Below, piece by piece: positions 21,201-30,395 of a DNA stretch of 64,000 nt. The notes beneath the pieces were generated by a model. It saw only the letters and a list, made by a program, of their open reading frames with translations, made no database searches and was not told the DNA's origin. Source of the DNA: Trifolium pratense (lineage: Eukaryota > Streptophyta > Magnoliopsida > Fabales > Fabaceae); contig NC_060060.1 in assembly GCF_020283565.1 (NCBI RefSeq), positions 8,866,001 to 8,930,000 of the forward strand. The letters run 5' to 3'. Position 1 is the first letter of the stretch. Each line of letters opens with the position of its first letter. The position numbers and the translations under genes are program-made.

Positions 21201-23355
21201 ACAACTAAAAGAGTTCCTGGCATCACCGCCCATCTTGACACGCCCATTACCAGGTAACACCCTTTACCTATATCTCGCAGTTTCGGATAGAGCTTTGAGT
21301 TCAGCTCTAGTTCAAGAAATAGAGGGCGAAGAAAAACCTATATATTTTGTAAGTAGAACCTTAAGGGGAGCAGAAACAAGGTATCAAAGAATAGAGAGGT
21401 TATCTCTCGCGGTAGTTGTCACAGCCAGAAAGTTAAGGCAGTATTTTCAAAGCCACCAGGTAGTTGTTAAAACAGATTACCCTATCAAGAACGTCCTCCG
21501 AAAGCCAGACTTGGCAGGAAGGATGGTGGCGTGGTCCGTGGAATTATCGGAATTTGACATCACCTTCTCACCTAGAGGGGCCATTAAGTCACAAAGACTA
21601 GCTGATTTTGTATTGGAGATGTCTACTCCGCCAACAACAGAGAAAACGGCGTTTTGGACACTCTCAGTTGACGGGGCCTCCAATGTGCGAGGAAGTGGAG
21701 CCGGAATAGTACTGGAAGGACCGGATGGCGTGATGATAGAACAATCACTACGTTTCGCCTTCAAAGCTAGCAACAACCAAGCGGAATACGAGGCTTTGAT
21801 AGCAGGAATGAAGTTGGCAAGCGATATGGAGGTAAAAGAGCTAAAGGCCATGAGTGATTCCCAACTGGTAACCAACCAAGTATCAGGGAAGTTTCAAACG
21901 AAGGAGCCGCAGTTAATCAAATACGTGGAGAAGGTGCAAAACCTAGCTAAGCATTTCGATTCGTTCGAGTTAGTTTACGTTCCCCGCGAACAAAACGTGA
22001 GAGCAGATCTATTGTCAAAACTGGCGAGCACCAAAAAACCAGGAAGCCATAGAACCGTTATCCAAGAAACCATAAAAACTCCCAGCATCAACGGGGAAGA
22101 GGTAATGATGGTAATAGAAGAAGAAGACTGGAGATCGCCCATTATCCGGTACCTCCAAAAGGATGAGCTCCCGAAAGAAAGGGAAAAGGCTTTTAAACTG
22201 AGGAAAATGGCGGCATGGTATTCAATGGTAGGGGATAAGCTATATAAGAGGGGATTCGCGTCCCCCCTCCTTTTATGCGTCAGTACTGAAGAAGCCAAGC
22301 GCATCATGAATGAAGTACACGAAGGATCATATGGTAGTCATATCGGTTCAAGAGCGTTAGCAGGAAAGATATTGAGAGCAGGATTTTATTGGCCAGATAT
22401 ACATGATGATACCGCCATGTATGTAAGAAACTGTGACAAATGTCAAAGACACGCCAACCTGCATCACGTTCCGGGGGAGCCACTAAAGTCAGTATTATCC
22501 CCTTGGCCCTTTTTCATGTGGGGTGTAGATATCGTTGGTCCATTTCCGGTTGGCTATAAACAAGCGCGATGGATCATCGTCGCCGTAGACTACTTTACAA
22601 AATGGATTGAAGCAGAGCCGGTATCCAGCATCTCGGCGGAACAGGTAAAAATCTTTTATTGGAAGAAAATCATCTGCAGATTTGGATTGCCCAAATACAT
22701 CGTATCCGACAACGGTACACAGTTCGCCAGCGAAAAGGTCGTTGAATTCTGTCGAAGCAAAGGAATCAAAAACACCTTTATATCAGTGGAGCATCCACAA
22801 GCTAACGGACAAGCAGAGTCAGCAAATAAGGTGATACTAAGAGCCTTAAAAAGAAGGCTAGATAGTAAAGGCGAAGCTTGGGTAGCCCACATCTCACCCA
22901 TCCTCTGGTCGTATCACACCACTCCCCAATCCTCGACAGGAGAAGCGCCATTTACAATGGTCTATGGTTCGGACGCGATGATCCCGGTGGAAATAAATCC
23001 TCCTAGTTGGCGCAGAGAAACCACGACGCAGGAAGAGAACGACAGAGCTCTGGAAGAGAACCTAGACATGATCGAGGAAAGAAGAGAAAAAGCGCATTTC
23101 AGGGAATTCGCCATAAAGCAAAGAGCCGCTAGGCGTTATAATACGAGAGTCAAACAAAGGAGTTTTCAAGAAGGCGACCTGGTGCTGAAAAGACCTATGG
23201 GAAAGGATAAAGGAGGAAAGTTCGCAGCAAACTGGGAAGGCCCCTTTCGGGTGCAAGAAGCTTTCGAAGGAGGAGCATATCGCCTAGAGACCATGGAAGG
23301 AAAAATCCTCCCAAGGACATGGAACGTAGCAAACCTAAAGTTCTACTATAGCTAA
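18217..23355 (+). CDS. Gag-Pol polyprotein with dual RNase H (Tat-like gypsy)
   Basis: One uninterrupted ORF of 1712 codons. Gag covers about residues 80-260 (LPTFDGKTDPREHL, a retrotransposon-gag fold), with a zinc-knuckle-like CAYHRCRGHSTEKC near 332-346. An aspartic protease active site (LIDSGSSADIMY) lies near 479-490. Reverse transcriptase spans about 740-940 (CVDFTDLNKACPKDPYPLP, YIDDMVV). A first RNase H, with weakened motifs, lies at about 1015-1100. A second, archaeal-type RNase H at about 1145-1275 keeps D, E, D and D (SVDGASN, NNQAEYEAL, MSDSQLV, NVRADLLSKL). Integrase follows: an HHCC zinc site (HEGSYGSH, CDKC) and D-D-E residues (WGVDIVGPF, VSDNGTQF, NGQAESANK). The ATG is the first after the primer-binding site. 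All catalytic motifs that I checked are intact. Confidence 0.95.
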   Translation: MAGEHENNDNSNVNTLQAAVVEIRRLQTQIAAIEAERTNEKEKAKLILEEEEGEGVMDVQPLAQHLWDAQVVETIKVPHLPTFDGKTDPREHLMAIGTQTAIINAPEHLKCKLLAGTFKDVALRWYMNLPRNSIESYADFHKKFIHQFAGSKHVKVTSTSLFSIRQNHGESLRNFLARFSEATIKVSNPNQEMFVAAFHNGLRAGHFNESLAQKPASSMQEVNKRAECYIKGEESNAEKRQRDVKEKEYVGRATRAPEHPRPKSGGHQGDPWQRHHGKPYRQPPRREFRNHPANEDLTPLNASKVYVLNEILATGLANLPPRRTSNIPMGLDDNAWCAYHRCRGHSTEKCFRLRDLIEELIKSGHLRKFIDDAAQGRVVVPKVPRQEPRDPPGPSREPPKGRISVNTIAGGFSGGGESSSARKRYVRRAISEIYLVSQPQPLDVPDLAFTAKDDLEVAPHDDDPLVIQVQILNCDVKRVLIDSGSSADIMYWEAFKAMQLAEEQLQPYSGTLVGFSGEQVDVMGYASLLTTFGEGSNAKTIKVRYLVVKTPFTSYNIIIGRPAFNALGAAMSTLYLAIKYPLENGGVGTVRGDQILAKKCYESSLKIRHRTSSASGKFERRQAATPGGINIIESADMDPREEFQDRRVSPIEDLEQVQIGDYPHQTTSLGTALPSEERRRIIKILKDNADLFAWKPSDMPGIDEGVITHKLSISPSTKPVSQRKRKVGEERRVAIAEEVEKLKEAGFIEEIKYPSWLANVVMVKKANGKWRMCVDFTDLNKACPKDPYPLPNIDRLIDGASGCKMLSFMDAYSGYNQIKMNPSDARHTTFMSNTCNYFYNVMPFGLKNAGATYQRLMDRVFAEQIGKNLEVYIDDMVVKTSEGSRHDDDLLDIMGSVRKYNMRLNPAKCSFGVQAGKFLGFMLTSRGIEANPEKCQAIIDMRSPTSVKEVQTLTGRIAALSRFLSCAGEKGFHFFASLRKNERFSWTPECEEAFKQLKEFLASPPILTRPLPGNTLYLYLAVSDRALSSALVQEIEGEEKPIYFVSRTLRGAETRYQRIERLSLAVVVTARKLRQYFQSHQVVVKTDYPIKNVLRKPDLAGRMVAWSVELSEFDITFSPRGAIKSQRLADFVLEMSTPPTTEKTAFWTLSVDGASNVRGSGAGIVLEGPDGVMIEQSLRFAFKASNNQAEYEALIAGMKLASDMEVKELKAMSDSQLVTNQVSGKFQTKEPQLIKYVEKVQNLAKHFDSFELVYVPREQNVRADLLSKLASTKKPGSHRTVIQETIKTPSINGEEVMMVIEEEDWRSPIIRYLQKDELPKEREKAFKLRKMAAWYSMVGDKLYKRGFASPLLLCVSTEEAKRIMNEVHEGSYGSHIGSRALAGKILRAGFYWPDIHDDTAMYVRNCDKCQRHANLHHVPGEPLKSVLSPWPFFMWGVDIVGPFPVGYKQARWIIVAVDYFTKWIEAEPVSSISAEQVKIFYWKKIICRFGLPKYIVSDNGTQFASEKVVEFCRSKGIKNTFISVEHPQANGQAESANKVILRALKRRLDSKGEAWVAHISPILWSYHTTPQSSTGEAPFTMVYGSDAMIPVEINPPSWRRETTTQEENDRALEENLDMIEERREKAHFREFAIKQRAARRYNTRVKQRSFQEGDLVLKRPMGKDKGGKFAANWEGPFRVQEAFEGGAYRLETMEGKILPRTWNVANLKFYYS

Positions 23356-23639
23356 TCACGGAGCATCACTTTATCGGTGGAAGAATAAGTAAAACCATTC
23401 TCTTCTTTTAGCAATATTTTTAAATTATGTATAAGAACCGTTTTCATAAATGAATAAAAAACAATGAGACACTCTTTTCCCCTGTTTCAACGGGGGTTTT
23501 TATCGAGGCTCATTGAATTTCAAAATTCTAGTAGTTTATATCTTCCTGCATATCCCAAAATATTTGCGTCAATAAAGGTCAACCTGATTAAGTTACGGGC
23601 TCTGAACCAACAAAAATGGTTATCTCAAACTTGAGCTCT

Positions 23640-24720
23640 GAATCTTTATTTAAAGATCAACTCAGATGTGAGCGCTGAACCAAAAACAAGGGTTACAGTG
23701 CCTTGGCGTCACCTACGAGTTGGGTACGTCAGAAAAAAAAATATAATTATTAAACAAGGGTTACAGTGCCTTGGCGTCACCTACGAGTTGGGTACGTCAG
23801 AAAAAAAAATATAATTATTAAACAAGGGTTACAGTGCCTTGGCGTCACCTACGAGTTGGGTACGTCAAAAAAAAAAAAAAAAAAAAAAATGTTTTTAAAC
23901 AAGGGTTACAGTGCCTTGGCGTCACCTACGAGTTGGGTACGTCAGAAAAAAAAATAATTATTAAACAAGGGTTACAGTGCCTTGGCGTCACCTACGAGTT
24001 GGGTACGTCAGAAAAAAAAAAAAAATTTTTAACAAGGGTTACAGTGCCTTGGCGTCACCTACGAGTTGGGTACGTCAGAAAAAAAAAAAATTTTAACAAG
24101 GGTTACAGTGCCTTGGCGTCACCTACGAGTTGGGTACGTCAGAAAAAAAAAAATTATTATTAAACAAGGGTTACAGTGCCTTGGCGTTACCTGTAAGTCT
24201 TACGAGTTGGGTACGTCAGAAAAAGAAAAATTAAAAAGGTTGAAAGGCCTCGGCGTTACCTATAAGTCTTACGAGTTGGGTACGTCAGAAAAAGCAAAAT
24301 TAAAAAGGTTGAAAGGCCTTGGCGATTACCTGTAAGTCTTACGAGTTGGGTACGTCAGAAAAAGAAAAATTAAAAAGGTTGAAAGGCCTCGGCGTTACCT
24401 ATAAGTCTTACGAGTTGGGTACGTCAGAAAAAGCAAAATTAAAAAGGTTGAAAGGCCTTGGCGATTACCTGTAAGTCTTACGAGTTGGGTACGTCAGAAA
24501 AAGAAAAATTAAAAAGGTTGAAAGGCCTCGGCGTTACCTATAAGTCTTACGAGTTGGGTACGTCAGAAAAAGCAAAATTAAAAAGGTTGAAAGGCCTTGG
24601 CGATTACCTGTAAGTCTTACGAGTTGGGTACGTCAGAAAAAGAAAAGTTAAAAAGGTTGAAAGGCCTCGGCGTTACCTGTAAGTCTTACGAGTTGGGTAC
24701 GTCAGAAAAAGAAACAGCAG
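23640..24720 (+). repeat. Tandem array of ~65-72-bp units in the gypsy element
   Basis: About 15 units share GAGTTGGGTACGTCAGAAAAA. Units 1-7 (23690-24180) are type A (AACAAGGGTTACAGTGCC ... GGCGTCACC) with A-tract linkers of varying length. Units 8-15 (24180-24715) are type B, containing the palindrome GTAAGTCTTAC and TTAAAAAGGTTGAAAGGCC. Two B variants alternate (GGCCTCGGCGTTACC and GGCCTTGGCGATTACC), giving a ~140-bp higher-order repeat. Open frames through the array are an artefact of periodicity. Confidence 0.93.
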
Positions 24721-25082
24721 AAAAAGGCGAGATTATCAACACCGCCAGAAGAAGCTTATACACAACCAAAGCAGGCGATTCATTATAACGCCAAAAGACA
24801 ACAGGTATAAAGTTATTTGTATCAATTTACAATTATTATAGAAAGTCGAAGATGTCGCAGGTGCAAGGACAAAGTTTCCTAGACGAGAACGACAGAAGGC
24901 GTTACCTCACAACGTAATGCAAAAATAATTCATAAAGTTATGAAGAGAAGAAATCAGGCGAATAAAGAAATTTATAAAGGACCCAGCCAAGGGCCAAATT
25001 GTTCAAAGCCACAAAAGGGCATACAAAATAGTTACAAAAAGCCACAGAAGGACAGAAACAAGATCATTACAAAAGAGATCAT

Positions 25083-27207
25083 TCACTGAGGAGGAACATA
25101 GGGAACGAGCTTGCCGTCAACAATTTGATTCATTGCATCAGCTTCGCCAAGGCGCTTAGCATCGAGATCTGGAAAAAGAAGCTTAACCTGTTCTATAGCA
25201 AAAGAAAAGCCCTCGTCATATTGGTTGGCGGCATAGAGCTGAAGCTCTGTGACATCACTCTCCAATCTAGCTTTCTCATCAGCTAAGGTCCCAACAGACA
25301 GTACCGCTTCATCCTTCTCCTTGGATAGCTTAGAGAGTTTCTCATCCTGGGCAACAGCATTCTCCTTGAGCTTGGCCTCCGAAGCGGCATAGCTTTCTTT
25401 AACTTTGGACAGCTTTTCCTCATACTCTTTCTTCAGTCTCTCTGTCTCGCCCTCCCGTTCTTCTTTCAGCTTCTTAATGTCGCCTTCCAGCTTTGCCTTA
25501 GTTTCAGAATACCTCTTCTCAATGTCAGCGAGATTATCATCAACCATCTTCACTTTTTGCCTCGCCTCTAGAACCTCTTGCTCTTGGCGGTTTGTCAGTA
25601 GATAATTAAGAAGAGTACCCTTGACTTCATACTCTAAGGCCTTCTTCCTTAGGTCTTCCGTCGGAGTGTCGGTGAAGCGAGTCATGTCGCCCACCATGGT
25701 TACTCCCCTCTCAATAAACTCCAGAGGATCGAAGGAGCTCCAGGAAAGGGGCGCAGCGGTTTCAGCGTCTTGAGCAGGAGGCTGAGAAGAACTGGAAGCC
25801 GCGCCTTTGCCCTTGTCAGCGCCCCCAGCCTTCTGAGTAATCTTCTCAACTTTTTGCTTTTTGGGAGGAGGAGGAGCAACACCCTCATTCTCCTCTGCTC
25901 CAGAGGCCGTTTTTCCCGGGATCTCGACACGGATACGCCCCTCATGCTTCTTCTTGCTCCGCCCTTCCTTCATAGCAGCTTCCTCCACTTGCAGCTTTTT
26001 CAGTGGGTCAATCACGGCGACAACAGGATTGGCTTTTTGCTGGCGAGCCTTAGCCAAGAATGCCAGTCTCTCCTCAGTAGAAATAGTCCTCATTCTCTCT
26101 GCAAAAGTAAAAAGAGACAAAAAAAAAAACACAAGAGTTAATAATAAGGCGAGATCAACATTAAACAGAAGTAGAAAAATACCAAATGCGTTACTTACGT
26201 AAATACTCTGTCAGGGCTTCACTATTACCCTCACACCTAAGAATATCGGCGGTATCCATAAGAGCATAGGAGTCAAGGAAGTTGACGGTATCTTGCTCAA
26301 AATCGCTTAAGGCCTCAAAGATAGCACCCTTGATAAGCCTAGGGTTATCAGTCCAGTAAAAGGGGAATAGAGGATCCTCAACCTCATCATACATCAAGTC
26401 AGAAAGTTCCTCAGCACTACGAACTCGAAAGAAAGAATTCTTAAAGTTCTTGAAGTTGGAAGCGTATAGATTCAGAAGGCGACGGTTAGGTTGACTGCTA
26501 AGGGAGACCAAAGTATGCGGCTTCAAGTTCTTTATGTGGTAGAAAGAGAAAAAAACGCCAATTGAGGGCTCCAATTCGAAGCCGGAACACATTACCTCAT
26601 AGGCTTTGATAAAGGCCCAACTATTAGGATGGAGTTGGGTAGGGGCGACGTTGAGAACCTTCAATATCTCCGCCTCAAATGAAGTAAAAGGCAACCAAAT
26701 GTTGAGGGGTTGGATCACGCCGGTATAAAGATAGAAATAATGCGGCGGGTTGTCATTCTTAGAAAATACAAACTCGTCCTCTCTGACGGGTTCGGTTATA
26801 ATAGAGTCTTCGCGAGAGGGGTCTGAAAGCTTGACGGCTTTCCTAAAGCTCCTCACCATTTCCGTACTGGTATACTTTGAAGAAACTTCCATGGTGACGG
26901 GAGTATAACCAGCAACAACCAGATCTCGACAAGGATTCTTCCGCTTTCCTGTGAAAGAGGAAGGGGAGATTATGACGCAATCACTGTCATTACCACTATC
27001 AGCACTACTACTATCACTATCACTATCACTATCACTACTACTACTCCCAACATCAAAACCCCATAATTCCGAGTAAAATCCTCGGCTATTAAGAACACCG
27101 TTAGCCCTAGTATAGTGGGCGCGAACTTGTTGCGCCCATTCGAGATAACTAGGAGCAGAAATAGGAACCCTCCCCTCATTATCGTCTAACTCCCTCAAAA
27201 TAACCAT
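25083..27207 (-). CDS. Antisense spliced accessory gene in the gypsy element (PF04195-like)
   Basis: Two minus-strand open stretches, 27207-26199 and 26098-25083, are joined by an intron with a strong donor (TTTAC then GTAAGT) and acceptor (TTTTGCAG). Splicing keeps the frame and gives 674 residues plus stop. The first half has an acidic Ser/Asp tract (residues about 56-80) followed by CVIISPSS, then a region like the 'putative gypsy type transposon' domain (LHPNSWAFIKAYEVM, GVFFSFYHIK), at about 135-290. The second half is basic/Pro-rich and then a long coiled coil (KVKMVDDNLADIEKRYSE to about residue 620). It lies opposite to gag-pol, downstream of it. Function is unknown; a role in chromatin or particle interactions is only conjecture. 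The unspliced ORF of the second exon would start inside the intron, so splicing is the better model. Confidence 0.75.
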
Positions 27208-27889
27208 CTTTCTAAACCTAAATCAGAAAATTAGGGTTCCTACGCAACACAGACCAAACCGGCGAAAAGGAATAAGGTATAAAAGAAGAATACCTTAGGA
27301 AATTGACAAAGCTTGGAGCAATAAACTGGAAGCGTCCTAACACGAAGCGTTGAACAAAGGCTTGCTGGAGAATCGAAGAAGGATATGCAAAAAAGAGTAC
27401 GGATTTGCGAGAAGAAATAAGTAAAGGGAAGGAAACAGAGGTACTATTTAAAGAGAAAAACCTTTTCGGCTGTTTGAAGTCCAGAAGTTGAAGCAAGAGG
27501 TAACGCACGCGTCGTCGGATTAAATACGTGTCAAAGCGCGCATCTCAAGAGTAAATCATGGAAGATTTATCGTCAGACAGTTAAAAACCACGCCCACCGG
27601 CGAGGTAACTATCTATAACGCCTTTAAAGGAAGGGCCACGCCAGGACGCATTATCTCGCCAAAAAAGCAAAAACTTGATTCGCCTTGGGGGCGCAACAAA
27701 GATATCCAAAACAACGCCCAACGAGAAAAAGCCAAAAATCAAGGAGAGGCAAGACATAAAATAAAGCAAAGACAAGACATAAAGTAATGCATTCTACTCA
27801 AAGCAAGAAAGAAAATCTTTATTATTAGCAGAAAATGGAAAGTACAACGAGGAGAAACCAAGGCTACATGGAGAAATCCTAAAATCCTA

Positions 27890-28210
27890 TCAATCAGACT
27901 CCGAATCCTTTTGCACAGGCTCAGGGAAAGTCATCTTGGATTCCACGGTGACCCGGGACCCCTCTTCTTCACTGGACGAAGAAGCACGAAGCTCAGGAGG
28001 AACATAGGTCTCCAGAAACGAAACGTAATCCTCATCACCACTACCAGAATCGGAGGTATCCGAGGAAAGAACGATAACCTCCACCTTTTTGACATCCTTA
28101 GACCTTCGGGAGCGAGTGGAGTTAGAGGTTGAAACCTCAACTCTTTTCTTCCTCCGCTGAGGCGGAGTACTTCTGGCAACAGGTTTTTTCGCATTATTAT
28201 TTTCCATCAT
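27890..28210 (-). CDS. Small antisense protein with SUMO-interacting-motif-like core (gypsy element)
   Basis: 106 residues. The N-terminus is basic (PPQRRKKRVEV, RSRRSKDVKK). Residues 45-51 are VIVLSSD, a hydrophobic core followed by Ser/Asp as in SUMO-interacting motifs. After an acidic spacer comes DYVSFLETYVPPE (61-73), then a Ser/Glu-rich tail. A TATA-like TATAAATA lies at 28257-28264 on the same strand, about 50 bp before the ATG, and suggests its own promoter. The same order of features occurs in the copia element at 54187-54492. Conservation of layout in a second element is the main reason to believe it is a real gene. Function is unknown. Confidence 0.65.
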   Translation of the reverse strand: MMENNNAKKPVARSTPPQRRKKRVEVSTSNSTRSRRSKDVKKVEVIVLSSDTSDSGSGDEDYVSFLETYVPPELRASSSSEEEGSRVTVESKMTFPEPVQKDSESD

Positions 28211-28256
28211 AAAGATTCAAAACAAGATGATAAAAATTCAAGTTTTCAGCAGGTGA

Positions 28257-28264
28257 TATTTATA
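28257..28264 (-). promoter_or_regulatory. TATA-like box of the small antisense gene
   Basis: The minus strand reads CTATAAATATC about 50 bp before the start at 28210. Confidence 0.45.
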
Positions 28265-28598
28265 GTCAGTGTTTAACCTTAACATCGTTATTAACGATAA
28301 TAATAAATGCGCGGACGGTTAAAACTACCAAGTTTTGACTGTCTCGATAAATGCCACTTTTATGTTTCCAAGGAGTCAAAATTTGACCCATTTTAGTTAT
28401 CGAAGATCGCAAAGGAAGGCGGTACTAAAAAGAACAGAAGAGCAACACATAAGGAAAGGAAATTGCTTAATATTCAAATTTTTCGCAAAGAAAATACAAC
28501 GGAAGCAAGAAACAGAATGAAAATAACGAAGGTTCAAAGATACGGAAACAAATTACAAACATAGAAAAAAGACATAAAAGAGCAAGTAAGTAAAGACT

Positions 28599-29171
28599 TC
28601 ATGGCATGGTAGAACTCCCCAATTCACCGGCGTCGGCGACGGCGAGACGGTGCATTTCCTCCAGCGCCCGTTTCACCCTCTTCGCCTTCACCATGTTTTC
28701 TTCAATAGGCTTCAGATCCTCTCTCAGCTCGTTCTGCTTGTCCAAAAGGTCCACCAAAGAATGGCGCCTGGAAATCAGCTTAGCAACATCATCCCTAATC
28801 TCGCCTTGAAGAGCCCTCTTCCTCTTCACAAGCGGCTTCATCTCCTTGTTCAGCAGCGCCAAACGATCGTCCACTCTCCGCTCCTCGTTGAAGCATATCC
28901 CTAAGATTTCCTCCTGCACACCCAAGGTTTCTTTCGTGATCTCTATCTGACTGTCGACAGCTTCGACAACTTCGGCATGGCATTCTTTGACATTCTCCAC
29001 AGCAATCACGAAGGATGCACTATCCTTTAACTCCTTCTCTAGACGCAGCACACTGTCTAGAAAACGCTTCTCTTCCTTGGTCAGCCTCCAGCAATAGTCA
29101 TTAAGCTCTTTGACAAATTCCGAGAATTCACCAAAATCGTCCATTAAGTCCTCCGTACTCAGGGTCAACAT
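28599..29171 (-). CDS. Antisense coiled-coil protein of the gypsy element
   Basis: 190 residues, almost entirely charged helix (RFLDSVLRLEKELKD, EMKPLVKRKRALQGEIRDD, ENMVKAKRVKRALEEMHRL), so a coiled coil is likely from about residue 25 to 175. No enzymatic motif is visible. On the same strand and frame an earlier ATG at 29243 is separated from this ORF only by a TGA at 29214-29216, so the ancestral start may have been upstream and this copy may be shortened at the N-terminus. A TATA-like CTATAAAATGG lies at 29312-29322. It is the first antisense unit inside the 3' LTR. The family is not recognised. Confidence 0.55.
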   Translation of the reverse strand: MLTLSTEDLMDDFGEFSEFVKELNDYCWRLTKEEKRFLDSVLRLEKELKDSASFVIAVENVKECHAEVVEAVDSQIEITKETLGVQEEILGICFNEERRVDDRLALLNKEMKPLVKRKRALQGEIRDDVAKLISRRHSLVDLLDKQNELREDLKPIEENMVKAKRVKRALEEMHRLAVADAGELGSSTMP

Positions 29172-29311
29172 ACGGCGGAGCCGCTTGATGACGGGGGAAG
29201 CAGGGGATTGTCCTCATTCAAAGGGAAGATTTTTGGGAGACATACTGTAACAAAGAAAACTGTTAGGTAAGCAGGTGAAAAGGTGATGAGCGGATACTAT
29301 CATCGAGTGAT

Positions 29312-29322
29312 CCATTTTATAG
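29312..29322 (-). promoter_or_regulatory. TATA-like box of the antisense coiled-coil gene
   Basis: The minus strand reads CTATAAAATGG about 70 bp before the upstream ATG at 29243 and 140 bp before the ORF start at 29171. Confidence 0.4.
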
Positions 29323-29498
29323 AGGAAATATCCGATCGTGTCATCGGTAAATGGAGAAACGGTTGATAGATACGGCATAGGAGAGCGAGATCGTGCATCA
29401 GAAAGTGGAGAGAAACGTGATGAAACTGTTCCCGCGCTACAAATTTTAGAGGGAAAATTCGAATCATACTCAAGCACTTCACCCCTTTGGACTTCGTG

Positions 29499-29510
29499 CT
29501 TGGGGGGCTG
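29499..29510 (+). promoter_or_regulatory. Polypurine tract of the gypsy element
   Basis: GCTTGGGGGGCTG-like G run directly before the 3' LTR, in the place where plus-strand synthesis is primed. Confidence 0.6.
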
Positions 29511-29993
29511 TGGACTGGGCAACGGGCCTAAAAGCAAAATCAAACTAGCCCAATTAATATGAGAAAGGAAACAGGCCCAAAACAATTAAATCCTAAACAT
29601 CCATTTGGCGACATAAGGTCTGGGCGAGGTGGGCAATGACTGATAACGCCTATAAGACGGATTTACCCACGATAACAAAATATCTTCCTCCTTCCCTGCC
29701 TTGGCGATTAACTTGGGAATGAAGAAAACAACTCCTTGAAACTGCCATGGCTTGGAGACCAAGGTTTTTATTCCTACTTTCACGCTGCATCACCGGAAAA
29801 GGCGCTGAAGACCGGATTTGTAGGAACCCTAGCTTGGAGAAGAAGACTTTAGTGGTCTATAAATAGTTTCATATTTTCATCTGTAAAGAGATCGAATTCT
29901 GACTTATTAAACTCCCAGGGTTGTTGGGATTGAACTGAGTGTAATCACACCATTTGATCAATAATACAAACCCCCTCATTTTTTACCAGAACA
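29511..29993 (+). repeat. 3' LTR of the gypsy element
   Basis: 483 bp and, as far as I can compare by eye, identical to the 5' LTR except for one base. It is followed by the target duplication GTGGT. Confidence 0.93.
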
Positions 29994-29998
29994 GTGGT

Positions 29999-30395
29999 GA
30001 TGAATTTCTGGTCGTTAAGGAACAAAATAGTGTTTAGAGGTTCACCAAAAGAAAAAAAAAAGATGTTTGGAGTTATAATTTATTGGGTCCAAAATGTCAC
30101 TAATTTTTAAAATTGATCTATCTATATGTATGTTTCATCATATTTCCCAAAATTATTTAATATAGGTCATATTTGGAATAAAATGACAACAATATAACAT
30201 TAGTTTCATCGGTATCGGTAGCTTTTTATTTTTTCTTCTTATATTTACCAGATGTAATATTATGTAATATCACCTTCCTTCCGGTTACTCACGCGTTTCT
30301 CATTTTACCATTCTGCTACTTAGGTAACTGACGTTATAAAAATTCTGACTGGGTGTTTTTTCCTCAAAATTTCTCATTTTTATAACATCCGCTAT
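29999..30395. other. AT-rich flank of the gypsy element, nothing recognised
   Basis: No coding or RNA feature seen. From about 30310 a degenerate repeat (GTAACTGACGTTATAAAAAT) begins. Confidence 0.4.

Larger units (their letters stand above)
17649..29993 (+). mobile_element. Complete young Ty3/gypsy (Tat-like) LTR retrotransposon, 12.3 kb
   Basis: Two 483-bp LTRs bound the element, which is flanked by the 5-bp duplication GTGGT (17644-17648 and 29994-29998). In order it has a primer-binding site, a gag-pol ORF with two RNase H domains, a tandem array, three antisense ORF units, a polypurine tract and the 3' LTR. The only LTR difference I noticed is a G/A near the 3' end (CCCCCTCG versus CCCCCTCA), so insertion was very recent. 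The dual RNase H with a second archaeal-type domain before integrase is the hallmark of the Tat lineage. All coding parts are open, so it may be autonomous. Confidence 0.95.

Noticed and set aside
23766..24788. Open frames with repeated GVTYELGTSEK-like peptides
   Set aside because: Produced by the periodic tandem array of the gypsy element. Frames break wherever A-tract length changes, so no protein is being maintained.
17724..29783. Identical 65-residue minus-strand ORFs in both gypsy LTRs
   Set aside because: Same reason: LTR copies of a chance open stretch.
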